A DNA stretch of 33,479 bases from Candidatus Brocadiaceae bacterium (GTDB taxonomy: Bacteria > Planctomycetota > Brocadiia > SM23-32), in the NCBI GenBank assembly GCA_003551565.1, contig PUMZ01000344.1, positions 1 through 33,479 on the forward strand. Reading direction: 5' to 3'. This document shows positions 7,650 through 16,390 of this stretch, one piece after another; position 1 is the stretch's first letter, and every line of letters begins with the position of its first letter. The position numbers were made by a program, and so were the translations under genes. The notes under the pieces are model-generated. The model was not told the DNA's origin. It did not search any database and saw only the letters and a program-made list of their open reading frames with translations.

Positions 7650-10600
7650 ATGACTAAAATGAAAAGTCTGGTGAAATTCTTTTTGCTCCTCATCATGGCC
7701 GGAGCCTTCCTCAACGGGATGTTCTACGTGTTCGGGGGACTCCTGCGATCCAACATCCTCGATGAACCCGTGCGGCATGACCCGGAGGATATTGCACGGG
7801 TGGAAGCCGACCGGGATACATCGTTCGATGAGGACGATCTGTACGCACTCCACCAGCGGGTCGACTACAGCGAGGGAGAAAACGCCGCATGGTATCCGAA
7901 GGGCGAATCGCCTTTCCTTGCGGAACTTGTCGACGAGGGAAGGCTCCCGCCCGTGGAGGAGCGGGTGGGCCCGGAACCTGCGGTTTTGAAGGGCGTGGAC
8001 GGCACAGGCAATTACGGCGGTACATGGCATCGCGGAGACGGCTTTGCGACAATCAGCAACCGCCTCGCCGCATCGAACTGGAAGCGCTGGTCGCCGCTGG
8101 GCTATCCGGTCAAGCCGCACTTCGCCAAAGATCTGGAGATCCGGGACGGGGGGCGCGAATACATCCTTCACATGCGGCGGGGAGTGCGGTGGTCCGACGG
8201 GCATCCGGTGACCGCCGATGACATGATCTACCGGTGGGAGCACGAGGAGAAGTATTTCGGGCACCGGCCGCGCATCATGATAATCCACGGCGAAACGGGC
8301 GATATCGAGAAAATCGACGACTATACGCTCCGGTTTACCTTCCCCCACCCCCACGGTCTGTTCCCCGAATGGCTGGCCGGACCGGAAGCGCTGATGCCCG
8401 CCCCCGCCCACTTCCTGCGCCAGTTCCATCCGGAGTTGGGCGATCCGGAGAAGATCAGGGCGATGATGGATGTGCAGGGCGCACCGAGCCCCAGGGCCGC
8501 CTATTTCCGGCTGAGAGATGTCAGAAATCCCGAGTATCCGCGCCTGTGGCCGTGGGTGCCGCGCACCTACAGCGCAAACCCGCCGTATGAGTTCGTGCGC
8601 AACCCCTATTACTGGGTGGTGGATACGGAGGGCAACCAGCTGCCGTATATCGACAGGGTGCTTTTCAACGATTTCGACGAGGACATGATCGCGGTGACCG
8701 CCTCCGCGGGCGACCTCACCATGCAGCTCCGGGACATCCGTTTCCAGGACTACACGCTGTACATGGACCAGCAGGAGGCGGGGGGGTACACGGTCTACCA
8801 CTGGGCGCCGGGCGGCGCCTCGGATTACGCGATCTTTCCCAACCTGAACCGGCGCATCAACCCCAACCGCCCGGCAACAAAGTGGAAAAGCAAGATGCTC
8901 GGCGACAAGCGGTTCCGCCAGGCGCTTTCGCTTGCCATTGACCGGGAGCACATTATCGAGGCGGAGTACGACGGGATGACGGAACCGGCACAGATCGACC
9001 CGGGGAGAGGCTCTTTTTTCCACCATCCGCCCCTTTTCAATGCCTTTACCGAACACGATCCCGCACGTGCAAACGCGTTGCTGGACGAGCTCGAACTGAC
9101 CGGGCGCGACGCCGAGGGATACCGCACGTTCCCCGACGGCACGACCATGACGTTTTTGCTGAACGTGACCGATTTCACGGGAACCGGCCCGGCGCAGTTC
9201 CTCATAGAAAACTGGAGCGAGGTCGGCGTGCGCGTCATCCTGCAGGAGCAGACACGGCCCCTGAATAATCAGTTGCGCGCATCCCACCAGCTCGACCTGG
9301 CCGTCCATGTGGGAGAAAGCGAGTATCAGCCGGTTCTTCGTCCGAGCAGTTTCGTGCCGACGTTCGCCTGGACCCTCCAGGCGCCGGGTTACGGGGCCTG
9401 GTTCCACCTGGGCGGCCTGTACGGCGACGAGGAGGCCGAGGACAGGGAGAGTGCGGTGAACCCGACGGACAGGCATCCGGATATCCTCCGGGCAATGGAG
9501 GTGCTGGAGGAGGCAAGAGCGCAACCGGACCTGGAAGACCAGCGGGAAGTGTTTAAAGAAGCCCTCGACATTGCAGCGGAAAACCTGTGGACCATCAATA
9601 TCAGCACGGCGCCGCCGCAGCCGGTGATCGTGCAGGACGGGGTCAGGAACGTTCCTCGCAACGCCCTGTGCGGCTACGTCTTCCTCACTCCGGGCAACGC
9701 CGGCATCGACACGTATTATTTCGAGGAACCATGGGATTCTCCCGGCGCCATAGCGCACATGAAACGTTCGATGATCAGGATCCGCCCCGATCCGAGTCTC
9801 ACGCTGAGCGACGGCAGGGCGCAGGAGGGGGACGAAGGCGGTGAAGAAAGGAGCAGGGCGGGGGAAGCGGCGGGCAGACTGCTGCGGTTCCTGATCTGGG
9901 GCAGCCTGCTGCTGGGCGGAGTCATGATCGCGGTCAAACACCCGTTTATCGGACGCCGCTGCCTGATCCTGATTCCGACCCTGTTCGTGATCTCCATCGT
10001 CACATTCACGATCATCCAGCTCCCGCCCGGCGACTACATCGAACACCAGCTCACGGTGCTGGAGATGGAAGGCGATGAAGCCGCCATGCAACGGCTCGAA
10101 GAGCTGAAGGATATCTTCCACATGGACGATCCGATGGTTGTGCGTTACATGAGGTGGATGGGAGTCTACTGGTTCGGGACGTTCGAATCGGGCGACCGGG
10201 GCCTGTTGCAGGGCCGTATGGGCATATCGATGGAGCACGTGCGTCCGGTCAACGATCTGATCGGCGACCGCCTTCTGCTGACGTTTTTGATTTCGCTCTT
10301 CACCATTCTTTTCACATGGGCGGTGGCGGTTCCGACGGGCATATATTCGGCGCTCCGCCAGTACTCGGTGGGGGATTACGCCCTGACGCTGATCGGCTTT
10401 CTGGGACTCAGTTTCCCGAACTTTTTGCTCGCGCTGGTGTTGATGTATATCGGCGGTTCCATACTGGGCCTGCACGTTACCGGGCTCTTCTCCCCGGAGT
10501 ATGCGGCCCAGCCGGAGTGGACGTTCGGCAAGTTCATCGACCTTCTCCAGCACATCTGGATACCGGTGGTCGTTCTGGGCACGGCGGGCACAGCCGGTAT

Positions 10601-10967
10601 GCTCCGCGTGATGCGTGCGAATCTGCTGGATGAGCTCCGCAAGCCGTATGTGGTCACGGCGATGGCGAAGGGTGTGCGCCCGGTGAAGCTGGTGCTGAAA
10701 TACCCCGTCCGCCTGGCCCTGAACCCTTTCATCTCGGGGATAGGCAACATTTTCCCCCAGCTGATATCGGGCGGAGCGATCGTTGCACTGGTGCTGAGTC
10801 TCCCGACGGTCGGGCCGCTGATGCTGACGGCGTTGCTGACACAGGACATGTATCTTGCCGGTTCGATGCTGATGCTATTGAGCCTTCTTGCGGTGTTCGG
10901 GACGCTTGTGAGCGATCTGTTGCTCATGTGGCTCGATCCGCGCATTCGAATGGGAGGTGGGGAATAA
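7650..10967 (+). CDS. Fused family-5 substrate-binding protein + DppB-type permease (copy 2)
   Basis: This 1105-residue paralogue of the gene at 2897 has the same order: N-terminal membrane anchor (FFLLLIMAGAFLNGMFYVFG), family-5 binding domain, linker membrane segment, complete DppB permease. Long stretches match copy 1 exactly, notably KPYVVTAMAKGVRPVKLVLK in the coupling loop and the end LLLMWLDPRIRMGG. The binding domain is more divergent than the permease part, and the linker before the permease differs (an acidic, low-complexity EGDEGGEERSRAGEA stretch), so the two copies may bind different ligands. AGGAG lies eight bases before ATG 7650. Only two bases separate its stop from the next permease start. 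The long antisense ORF at 7278-10553 is a shadow of this gene. Confidence 0.9.
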   Translation: MTKMKSLVKFFLLLIMAGAFLNGMFYVFGGLLRSNILDEPVRHDPEDIARVEADRDTSFDEDDLYALHQRVDYSEGENAAWYPKGESPFLAELVDEGRLPPVEERVGPEPAVLKGVDGTGNYGGTWHRGDGFATISNRLAASNWKRWSPLGYPVKPHFAKDLEIRDGGREYILHMRRGVRWSDGHPVTADDMIYRWEHEEKYFGHRPRIMIIHGETGDIEKIDDYTLRFTFPHPHGLFPEWLAGPEALMPAPAHFLRQFHPELGDPEKIRAMMDVQGAPSPRAAYFRLRDVRNPEYPRLWPWVPRTYSANPPYEFVRNPYYWVVDTEGNQLPYIDRVLFNDFDEDMIAVTASAGDLTMQLRDIRFQDYTLYMDQQEAGGYTVYHWAPGGASDYAIFPNLNRRINPNRPATKWKSKMLGDKRFRQALSLAIDREHIIEAEYDGMTEPAQIDPGRGSFFHHPPLFNAFTEHDPARANALLDELELTGRDAEGYRTFPDGTTMTFLLNVTDFTGTGPAQFLIENWSEVGVRVILQEQTRPLNNQLRASHQLDLAVHVGESEYQPVLRPSSFVPTFAWTLQAPGYGAWFHLGGLYGDEEAEDRESAVNPTDRHPDILRAMEVLEEARAQPDLEDQREVFKEALDIAAENLWTINISTAPPQPVIVQDGVRNVPRNALCGYVFLTPGNAGIDTYYFEEPWDSPGAIAHMKRSMIRIRPDPSLTLSDGRAQEGDEGGEERSRAGEAAGRLLRFLIWGSLLLGGVMIAVKHPFIGRRCLILIPTLFVISIVTFTIIQLPPGDYIEHQLTVLEMEGDEAAMQRLEELKDIFHMDDPMVVRYMRWMGVYWFGTFESGDRGLLQGRMGISMEHVRPVNDLIGDRLLLTFLISLFTILFTWAVAVPTGIYSALRQYSVGDYALTLIGFLGLSFPNFLLALVLMYIGGSILGLHVTGLFSPEYAAQPEWTFGKFIDLLQHIWIPVVVLGTAGTAGMLRVMRANLLDELRKPYVVTAMAKGVRPVKLVLKYPVRLALNPFISGIGNIFPQLISGGAIVALVLSLPTVGPLMLTALLTQDMYLAGSMLMLLSLLAVFGTLVSDLLLMWLDPRIRMGGGE

Positions 10968-10969
10968 TC

Positions 10970-12154
10970 ATGAAGTCCGTTCTGGAGAAAGTGGTTCGCA
11001 GGTTCAGGAAGGAACGCGGAAAGGGCGCCGGAGGGGACAGCGGCGCTTCGCTGGAACAGCTCTCGCAGTGGCAGCTGGTGCGCCGTCGTTTCAAGCGTCA
11101 CCGGCTGGCTGTGTTTTCGCTGTATGTCGTTATAGCCCTTTATGTTCTGGCGGCGTTCTGCGAGTTTTTCGCCCCGTATCCGCGCCAGTGGCGGAATCTG
11201 GATTACCGCTATTCCCCCCCCCAGCTGCCGAAATTCAACCTCGAGCATGGATGGTATGCCGATGCGCTGAAGATGGAAAAGGACCCGATCACCTTCCAGA
11301 AGTATTATACACCCGTGGAAGGGGAGGAGGTGCCGCTGTCCTTCTTTGTCCGGGGAGAGACTTACAACCTGCTTGGACTCTTTGAATGGGACAGGCATTT
11401 TTTCGGCGTGGATCACCGCGCTGTGGAGAACGGGGAGGTGGAGCCGGAGAGGGCCGTGTTTTATTTCATGGGCGGCGACAAATACGGTCACGACATCTTC
11501 AGCCGGCTGATCTACGGTGCGAGGATAAGCCTTTCCATAGGCCTTTTCGCCATCATGATCACCTCGATTCTCGGCATTGTCATCGGGGGAATATCGGGCT
11601 ACCTTGGAGGATGGGTGGACGATTTTATTCAGCGGTCCATCGAAATCGTGCGATCGTTCCCCCAGCTGCCGCTGTGGCTTGTGCTCGGGGCGGTTATGCC
11701 ACCGGAGTGGCCGCTTGTGGTGACCTATCTCGGCATTACCGTCATACTCAGCCTTCTGGGGTGGACCGGCCTGGCGCGCCAGGTCCGTGGAAAGATCTTG
11801 TCCCTCCGGCAGGAGGACTATGCCGTGGCCGCCCACCTGGTCGGCGCCAGTCATGGGCGCATTCTTTTCAAACATCTGGTTCCCGGATTTACAAGCCATA
11901 TCATCGTCGTGCTGACAATAAGCATCCCGGGAATGATCCTGGGCGAGACGGCCCTGAGTTTCCTGGGACTGGGGCTGAGGCCGCCTGTGGTGAGCTGGGG
12001 CGTGATGCTTCAGGATGCCATGCACATGCAGTCCGTAGCCAACTATCCGTGGCTGCTGATGCCCGTGGTCGCAATCGTTATAACCGTACTTTCATTCAAC
12101 TTCCTGGGAGATGGATTGCGCGACGCCGCAGACCCTTATGCCTCGATCCAATAA
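10970..12154 (+). CDS. DppC/OppC-type ABC transporter permease (copy 2)
   Basis: This 394-residue paralogue of the permease at 6202 is collinear along its whole length: first membrane span, periplasmic insert starting EFFAPYPRQWRNLDY, five further spans, coupling loop DYAVAAHLVGASHGRILFKH, and end SFNFLGDGLRDAADPY. ATG 10970 is preceded by GGGAGGTGGGG and starts two bases after the previous stop; the track start at 10928 lies inside that gene. It should form a channel with the DppB half of copy 2 and draw energy from the double ATPase downstream. The N-terminal tail is the least conserved part between the two copies. Confidence 0.92.
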   Translation: MKSVLEKVVRRFRKERGKGAGGDSGASLEQLSQWQLVRRRFKRHRLAVFSLYVVIALYVLAAFCEFFAPYPRQWRNLDYRYSPPQLPKFNLEHGWYADALKMEKDPITFQKYYTPVEGEEVPLSFFVRGETYNLLGLFEWDRHFFGVDHRAVENGEVEPERAVFYFMGGDKYGHDIFSRLIYGARISLSIGLFAIMITSILGIVIGGISGYLGGWVDDFIQRSIEIVRSFPQLPLWLVLGAVMPPEWPLVVTYLGITVILSLLGWTGLARQVRGKILSLRQEDYAVAAHLVGASHGRILFKHLVPGFTSHIIVVLTISIPGMILGETALSFLGLGLRPPVVSWGVMLQDAMHMQSVANYPWLLMPVVAIVITVLSFNFLGDGLRDAADPYASIQ

Positions 12155-12155
12155 T

Positions 12156-12187
12156 ATTCTTTTTCGCGCTCCGTTTTGAAAAAGAAT
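12156..12187. promoter_or_regulatory. 10-bp perfect inverted repeat between permease and ATPase genes
   Basis: ATTCTTTTTC, 12 bases, GAAAAAGAAT. It begins two bases after the permease stop, and its right arm ends 17 bases before the chosen ATPase start, next to the weak ribosome-binding site. In mRNA it would fold into a hairpin that could protect the upstream transcript from 3' decay or tune translation of the ATPase. It lacks the GC-rich stem of a normal terminator. Confidence 0.5.
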
Positions 12188-12204
12188 GAGAACTTTAATT
12201 GTAC

Positions 12205-14322
12205 ATGCCCATGAACAGATCATTGAGCCATTCATCGGAAAAAAATTCCAAAGTTCTTGAAGTCAACAATCTCAAAACGTACTTCACCACCGAAGAAGGT
12301 GTCGTACCGGCCGTTGACGGCGTCAGTTTTTCCCTGGATCGTGGCAAAACCCTTGCCATCGTCGGGGAGAGCGGCTGCGGCAAAAGCGTCACCGCGCTCT
12401 CAATACTCCGCCTGATCCAGGAACCGGGTGAGATCGTGGGGGGAGATATCCTGCTGCATAAGGCCGACGGCACGAGTTTCGATGTGACCTCTCTGCCAAA
12501 GAAATCGGACCTGCTGTACCACATCCGGGGCGGAGTGGCGAGTATGATATTTCAGGAACCTATGACGGCGCTGAGCCCGGTGCATTCGATCGGCAACCAG
12601 GTTTGCGAAGCCATACTGACGCACCAGGATGTCGGGAAGAAAGAAGCCGAGCGTCTGGCGGTGGAGATGCTTCGCCGTGTTGAGATCCCCGACCCGGCGA
12701 AACGGCTCAGGCAGTATCCGTTCGAGTTCAGCGGCGGCATGAGGCAGCGGGTGATGATCGCCATGGCCCTGGTCTGCCGGCCCGAATTGCTGATCGCTGA
12801 TGAGCCGACAACTGCCGTTGACGTGACCATCCAGGCGCAGATCATCAAGCTGATCCAGGAACTCCAGGAAGAGATGAACATATCCGTGCTCCTGATAACA
12901 CACGATCTGGGCGTGGTTGCGCAGATGGCCGACGAGATAGCGGTTGTCTACCTCGGGCGTGTGGTTGAGAAAGCGCCCCGGCGTCCGTTGCTGAAAAATC
13001 CCCGTCACCCCTACACGATGGGACTTCTGGACTCTTTGCCGGGTATCCATGCCGGGGAGAAACGGCTCCGGGCCATCAGCGGATCGGTCCCCTCGCCTGT
13101 TAATGTTCCCCCGGGATGCCCGTTCCACCCGCGTTGTCCGTATGCGGAGCCGGGACGATGCGATACCGCCGGCCCCCCCGAACTGCGCGAGCTGGAGGAA
13201 GGGCGGTACGCGGCCTGCCTGCGGGCCGAGGAAATTGAACGGGGTGAGGCCGTTTCGGTTCAGAAAAAACCGGAGAAGAAAGAACCTCCCGCCGCCCGCA
13301 AAGAAAAGCCCGAACAGGTCCTCAAAGTGCGCGATCTTTGCAAGTTTTTCCCCATCAAGAGCACGGGTTTTTTCAAGCGCCAGGTAGCAACCACGAAAGC
13401 CGCCAACCATATCAATCTGGACCTTGTGCGGGGCGAGACCCTCGGTCTTGTGGGCGAGAGCGGCTCGGGAAAAACCACAGTAGCCCGAACAATTCTGCGC
13501 GCCTACGAACCCACCAGCGGAGAAATACTGTTCCGCAGCAACGGTTCCACAGTGGACCTGGCCACTCTGAGCAACAAGCAGCTCAAGCCGCTGAGGCAGC
13601 AGATTCAGATGATTTTCCAGGACCCCTTCTCATCGCTGAACCCGCGCATGCCGGTCGGAGACATCATCGGCGAACCGCTGATGGTGCACAAGCTGGCCGA
13701 GGGCAAAGAACTGAACAGACGCGTGGAAGAAGTGCTCGAGAAGGTCGGTCTCCGGCCCGAACACCGCGTGCGCTACCCCCATGCGTTCAGCGGCGGACAG
13801 CGCCAGCGCATCGGCATCGCACGTGCCTTGATTATGAACCCCTCGCTGATTGTGGCCGATGAGGCGGTCTCGGCCCTTGACGTTTCGGTGCAGGCCCAGG
13901 TCATCAACCTCCTGGAAGACCTCCAGGACGAATTCAACCTGACATATATTTTCGTTGCCCACGATCTGGGATTGATCCGTCACATCTCCGACCGTGTCGC
14001 GGTCATGTATGGGGGACGCATCATCGAGATGGGCGGGACGGAAGATCTCTACGATGCTCCGCGGCATCCGTACACCGAAACTCTTCTGTCGGCGATCCCG
14101 CATCCCGATCCCGACATCAAGCTTGAATTCGGTATTCGGGGCGAAGCGGCCGACCCGGCCGCCCTCCCGCCCGGCTGCAGCTTCCACCCCCGCTGTCCGC
14201 ACGCCAAAAGCGGGGTCTGCGATGTGGCGGGCGAGCCGCCCGAGCTGCGTGAGATCATGCCCGGTCGTCGCGCCGCCTGCGTGCGGATGGAGGAGATTTA
14301 CAACGATCCGCCCGGCGTGTAA
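12205..14322 (+). CDS. Fused double ATPase of a peptide/nickel-type ABC transporter (DppD-DppF fusion)
   Basis: This 705-residue cytoplasmic protein contains two complete ABC ATPases. The first has Walker A GESGCGKS (about residue 54), signature FSGGMRQR, Walker B LLIADEPTTAVD, and an oligopeptide C-terminal domain (FHPRCPYAEPGRC). The second has Walker A GESGSGKT (about 416), signature FSGGQRQR, Walker B LIVADEAVSALD, and a second cysteine-containing end (FHPRCPHAKSGVC). The usual DEP of the second Walker B reads DEA, but the catalytic Glu is kept. A basic/acidic Lys-Glu-Pro linker near residues 350-370 joins the halves. It presumably powers both permease pairs upstream, since it is the only ATPase in the block. 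The start is uncertain: TTG 12199, ATG 12205 and ATG 12211 are all possible and the ribosome-binding site is weak. Confidence 0.92.
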   Translation: MPMNRSLSHSSEKNSKVLEVNNLKTYFTTEEGVVPAVDGVSFSLDRGKTLAIVGESGCGKSVTALSILRLIQEPGEIVGGDILLHKADGTSFDVTSLPKKSDLLYHIRGGVASMIFQEPMTALSPVHSIGNQVCEAILTHQDVGKKEAERLAVEMLRRVEIPDPAKRLRQYPFEFSGGMRQRVMIAMALVCRPELLIADEPTTAVDVTIQAQIIKLIQELQEEMNISVLLITHDLGVVAQMADEIAVVYLGRVVEKAPRRPLLKNPRHPYTMGLLDSLPGIHAGEKRLRAISGSVPSPVNVPPGCPFHPRCPYAEPGRCDTAGPPELRELEEGRYAACLRAEEIERGEAVSVQKKPEKKEPPAARKEKPEQVLKVRDLCKFFPIKSTGFFKRQVATTKAANHINLDLVRGETLGLVGESGSGKTTVARTILRAYEPTSGEILFRSNGSTVDLATLSNKQLKPLRQQIQMIFQDPFSSLNPRMPVGDIIGEPLMVHKLAEGKELNRRVEEVLEKVGLRPEHRVRYPHAFSGGQRQRIGIARALIMNPSLIVADEAVSALDVSVQAQVINLLEDLQDEFNLTYIFVAHDLGLIRHISDRVAVMYGGRIIEMGGTEDLYDAPRHPYTETLLSAIPHPDPDIKLEFGIRGEAADPAALPPGCSFHPRCPHAKSGVCDVAGEPPELREIMPGRRAACVRMEEIYNDPPGV

Positions 14323-14378
14323 ATCCTCCCGGAACACCTTGCGATCCTGAATGCCTCACCCCTGTACTTACCCGTTCC

Positions 14379-14419
14379 CCGTTCCCGGAGTCGCAGGCGG
14401 GAAAAATCAACGGGAACGG
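14379..14419. repeat. 8-bp inverted repeat after the ATPase gene
   Basis: CCGTTCCC (14379-14386) and GGGAACGG (14412-14419) can form a stem about 60 bases past the ATPase stop. No T-run follows on the plus strand, so a rho-independent terminator is not supported. The gap 14323-14568 otherwise holds only the palindrome at 14511. Confidence 0.35.
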
Positions 14420-14510
14420 ATTCTCCGGAGCAGGGCATGGCCGATCAAAGCCGGCTCGTAATGGACGCTTTCAAGGCGCCCCGCCGGTAAGCACGCATTT
14501 TCTGGACTCC

Positions 14511-14536
14511 TGAGCCCCTGAAGGGGCGCTCACTAC
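14511..14536. repeat. REP-like palindrome TGAGCCCCTGAAGGGGCGCTCA
   Basis: This intergenic hairpin has an inner CCCC-TGAA-GGGG stem and outer TGAGC/GCTCA arms, followed by CACTAC. The same core (GCCCCTnnnGGGGC, then TCACTAC) recurs at 26869-26889, and a shorter form lies at 26790-26802. It sits just downstream of the minus-strand isomerase-like gene. Confidence 0.5.
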
Positions 14537-14568
14537 GAACCTGTTGCAACCTTTTTTCGGCCACACTC

Positions 14569-16020
14569 TCAGGAGCCTTCCACGATGACGCTCTCCACGC
14601 CCAGGGACTCTCCGATCCTTTTGATGGTACGGGCGCGATGTCCGATGCCCAGCGCATAATGGTGGGTGGGACCTTCCATAACCCACGCCTTGATAAAGTC
14701 CTTCGTATTGGGCTCAAAGAAGCCCCGTGTGTTGGTATTGCCGGTGGGCGGTATCGGCCCTTTCTTCGATGTTCCTTCCCCTATGACGAACTTGAAGTCG
14801 CCGTGGCGGGTCTGGGTGATGCCCAGCATGGTGATCGGTCCTTCTTTCAGTTTGAACTCGACCGACGCACCCTTCCCGGGCTTTCCGTGATATTTCAGCA
14901 GGCTCCTCAGGATCGGCCGGCCCTCGGCGATGGCGATGTGGTGGGGACCGTCATGACCCACCAGGATGAAATCTTCCCGGAAATCGAAGGGATGGAACTC
15001 GGCGAAACTGCCGCCGATTCCCAGACGATCCATGATGAGCATGGCAATGCAGGTCTTGATGTCGTATTCGCTGCACATCGGTATCCCGCGGGCGTTCAGT
15101 ATCGAGTTGCCCACGATGAGCGATTCCACAACCTGGCTGTGCAGGGATGACTCAAAACCTTCATAGTAATAGGCGAGCCCCGTCAGGTCGTACTCTTCGA
15201 CGAGTTTGTCGAGCGCCACCGACGTCTTCGCCGCCTGCGCCAGATCTTCAGCGGTCAGCTTCATGGTAATCGGGTCGCTCTTCGGATCCGGCATGTGAAA
15301 TTCCCGTTGGATCAGTTGTTTCCGCTCTTCCACCTCCCCCTCCGTCACGCTCTTGTACAACTTCAACAGATCGTCGACCTCCAGCAGCGGCACGTGCAGA
15401 TTGAAAACCTTTGAAAGTGCGGTGGGATCGGCATGCATGTCGTACATCGCCTCCAGAACATGCCCCATCAGCCCCATCCGGGCGCCTTTCAGGGCATTCA
15501 GACCTTTGGCAACGTCGCACCAGTCCCGGATCTCCGCGGCGGCCTCCTCATCGTCGTAAAGGGTGCCTATTATGACATCGCTCACAGCCTTCCCCAGCCT
15601 TTCGGCCACCCCCGTAAACTCGGGCACGGAGCAAATGCTGTCGTTCTCAAGCTGCATAAAAGTGGAGGCCCGGTCGTAATCCATCGCCACGCGGGGCTGC
15701 AACGCAACCAGGACCACCGGCACATCAACGTTGCGTATGATCGGCGCAAACGTGGATGAGGTGGCGTAGGTGACCATGTCGCAGAAAAGAATGTCCAGCT
15801 CGCTCTTCCGGATCTCCGCCAACGCCGCATAAGCGCTCGCGCTGTCATCGATCATGCCGAAATCCACGACCTCAATCCCGTCGCCCCCGACCATATCCCT
15901 GAAGGTCCCATAAAACCCCATCAGGTTTTCAAGCAGTCCTTCAAACTGACTCCAGTAGGTGGTATGGCCCACCGCAAAAACCCCAACTCTGGCTGTACCT
16001 TTCCTGAGCCTCGGAATCAT
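14569..16020 (-). CDS. L-arabinose/L-fucose isomerase-like protein
   Basis: This 483-residue protein resembles the arabinose/fucose isomerase fold family (known AraA about 500 residues). The N-terminal half has the Rossmann-like pattern ARVGVFAVGHTTYW and DILFCDMVTYATSS. The C-terminal half holds plausible metal ligands in AraA order: Glu in YYYEG (about 283), Glu in CSEYD (about 317), His in GHDGPHH (about 355) and His in GPTHHYALGIGH (about 451). It probably interconverts an aldose and ketose in the cytoplasm, substrate unknown; distant homologues of unproven activity share this pattern. ATG 16020 is chosen because GGAGG lies six bases upstream; the track start at 16101 has no such site. 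It has its own near-consensus promoter at 16159-16187 and a long leader. Confidence 0.85.
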   Translation of the reverse strand: MIPRLRKGTARVGVFAVGHTTYWSQFEGLLENLMGFYGTFRDMVGGDGIEVVDFGMIDDSASAYAALAEIRKSELDILFCDMVTYATSSTFAPIIRNVDVPVVLVALQPRVAMDYDRASTFMQLENDSICSVPEFTGVAERLGKAVSDVIIGTLYDDEEAAAEIRDWCDVAKGLNALKGARMGLMGHVLEAMYDMHADPTALSKVFNLHVPLLEVDDLLKLYKSVTEGEVEERKQLIQREFHMPDPKSDPITMKLTAEDLAQAAKTSVALDKLVEEYDLTGLAYYYEGFESSLHSQVVESLIVGNSILNARGIPMCSEYDIKTCIAMLIMDRLGIGGSFAEFHPFDFREDFILVGHDGPHHIAIAEGRPILRSLLKYHGKPGKGASVEFKLKEGPITMLGITQTRHGDFKFVIGEGTSKKGPIPPTGNTNTRGFFEPNTKDFIKAWVMEGPTHHYALGIGHRARTIKRIGESLGVESVIVEGS

Positions 16021-16105
16021 GATGTCCCTCCTGTTTTCTCCTGCCGTTGTGTTATGTGATGTGTCCCGTGTCCGTACGCCCGCCATGGATGCGCGGCCCA
16101 AAAGA

Positions 16106-16143
16106 CCGGGTGGCCTTTGCCGGCGTACGCATGATCCACCCGG
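16106..16143 (-). promoter_or_regulatory. Leader hairpin (CCGGGTGG / CCACCCGG)
   Basis: A perfect 8-base GC-rich inverted repeat with a 22-base spacer sits within the first 50 bases of the predicted isomerase transcript. It could affect mRNA stability or bind a regulator. No known riboswitch motif is recognised. Confidence 0.4.
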
Positions 16144-16158
16144 AACGACGGGCGTGTT

Positions 16159-16187
16159 ATTATACCGCCTCGGTCATCGCATCTCAA
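16159..16187 (-). promoter_or_regulatory. Near-consensus sigma70 promoter for the isomerase-like gene
   Basis: On the minus strand: TTGAGA, 17 bases, TATAAT (five of six and six of six matches). The predicted start near 16152 gives a leader of about 130 bases before ATG 16020. This is the strongest promoter match among the coding genes in the window. Confidence 0.65.
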
Positions 16188-16350
16188 ATACCCCTCCCGG
16201 CCCAGGAGGGATGCCCGGATGACCCCGGGCACCGGACCAAACAGCTCGCCCGCCGAACGACATTTGCATCTCATCCCGTTTCAGGGTAAACTCCTGATAG
16301 AAGGGGCAATCGGTTGCACTGCAGACCATGTGGCGGCTGCCAGCCTGCTT

Positions 16351-16390
16351 TTTCACGCGTCTCAGTGCCGTAGCTGTGGCAGAAAGCAAA
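16351..16390 (+). repeat. Degenerate partial copy of the dispersed intergenic repeat
   Basis: TTTCACGCGT followed about 20 bases later by TGTGGCAGAAAGCAAA. This aligns with the left end of the repeat at 21401-21441 with a few mismatches and a one-base gap. The right-hand hairpin part of the repeat is absent here. Confidence 0.5.

Noticed and set aside
7450-7653. 67-codon ORF in the gap before the second cassette
   Set aside because: It overlaps the candidate promoter and the next ribosome-binding site and has no Shine-Dalgarno of its own.
7278-10553. 1091-codon minus-strand ORF
   Set aside because: It is a codon-bias shadow of the SBP-permease gene. The translation is Arg/His/Pro-rich with no recognisable domain or ribosome-binding site.
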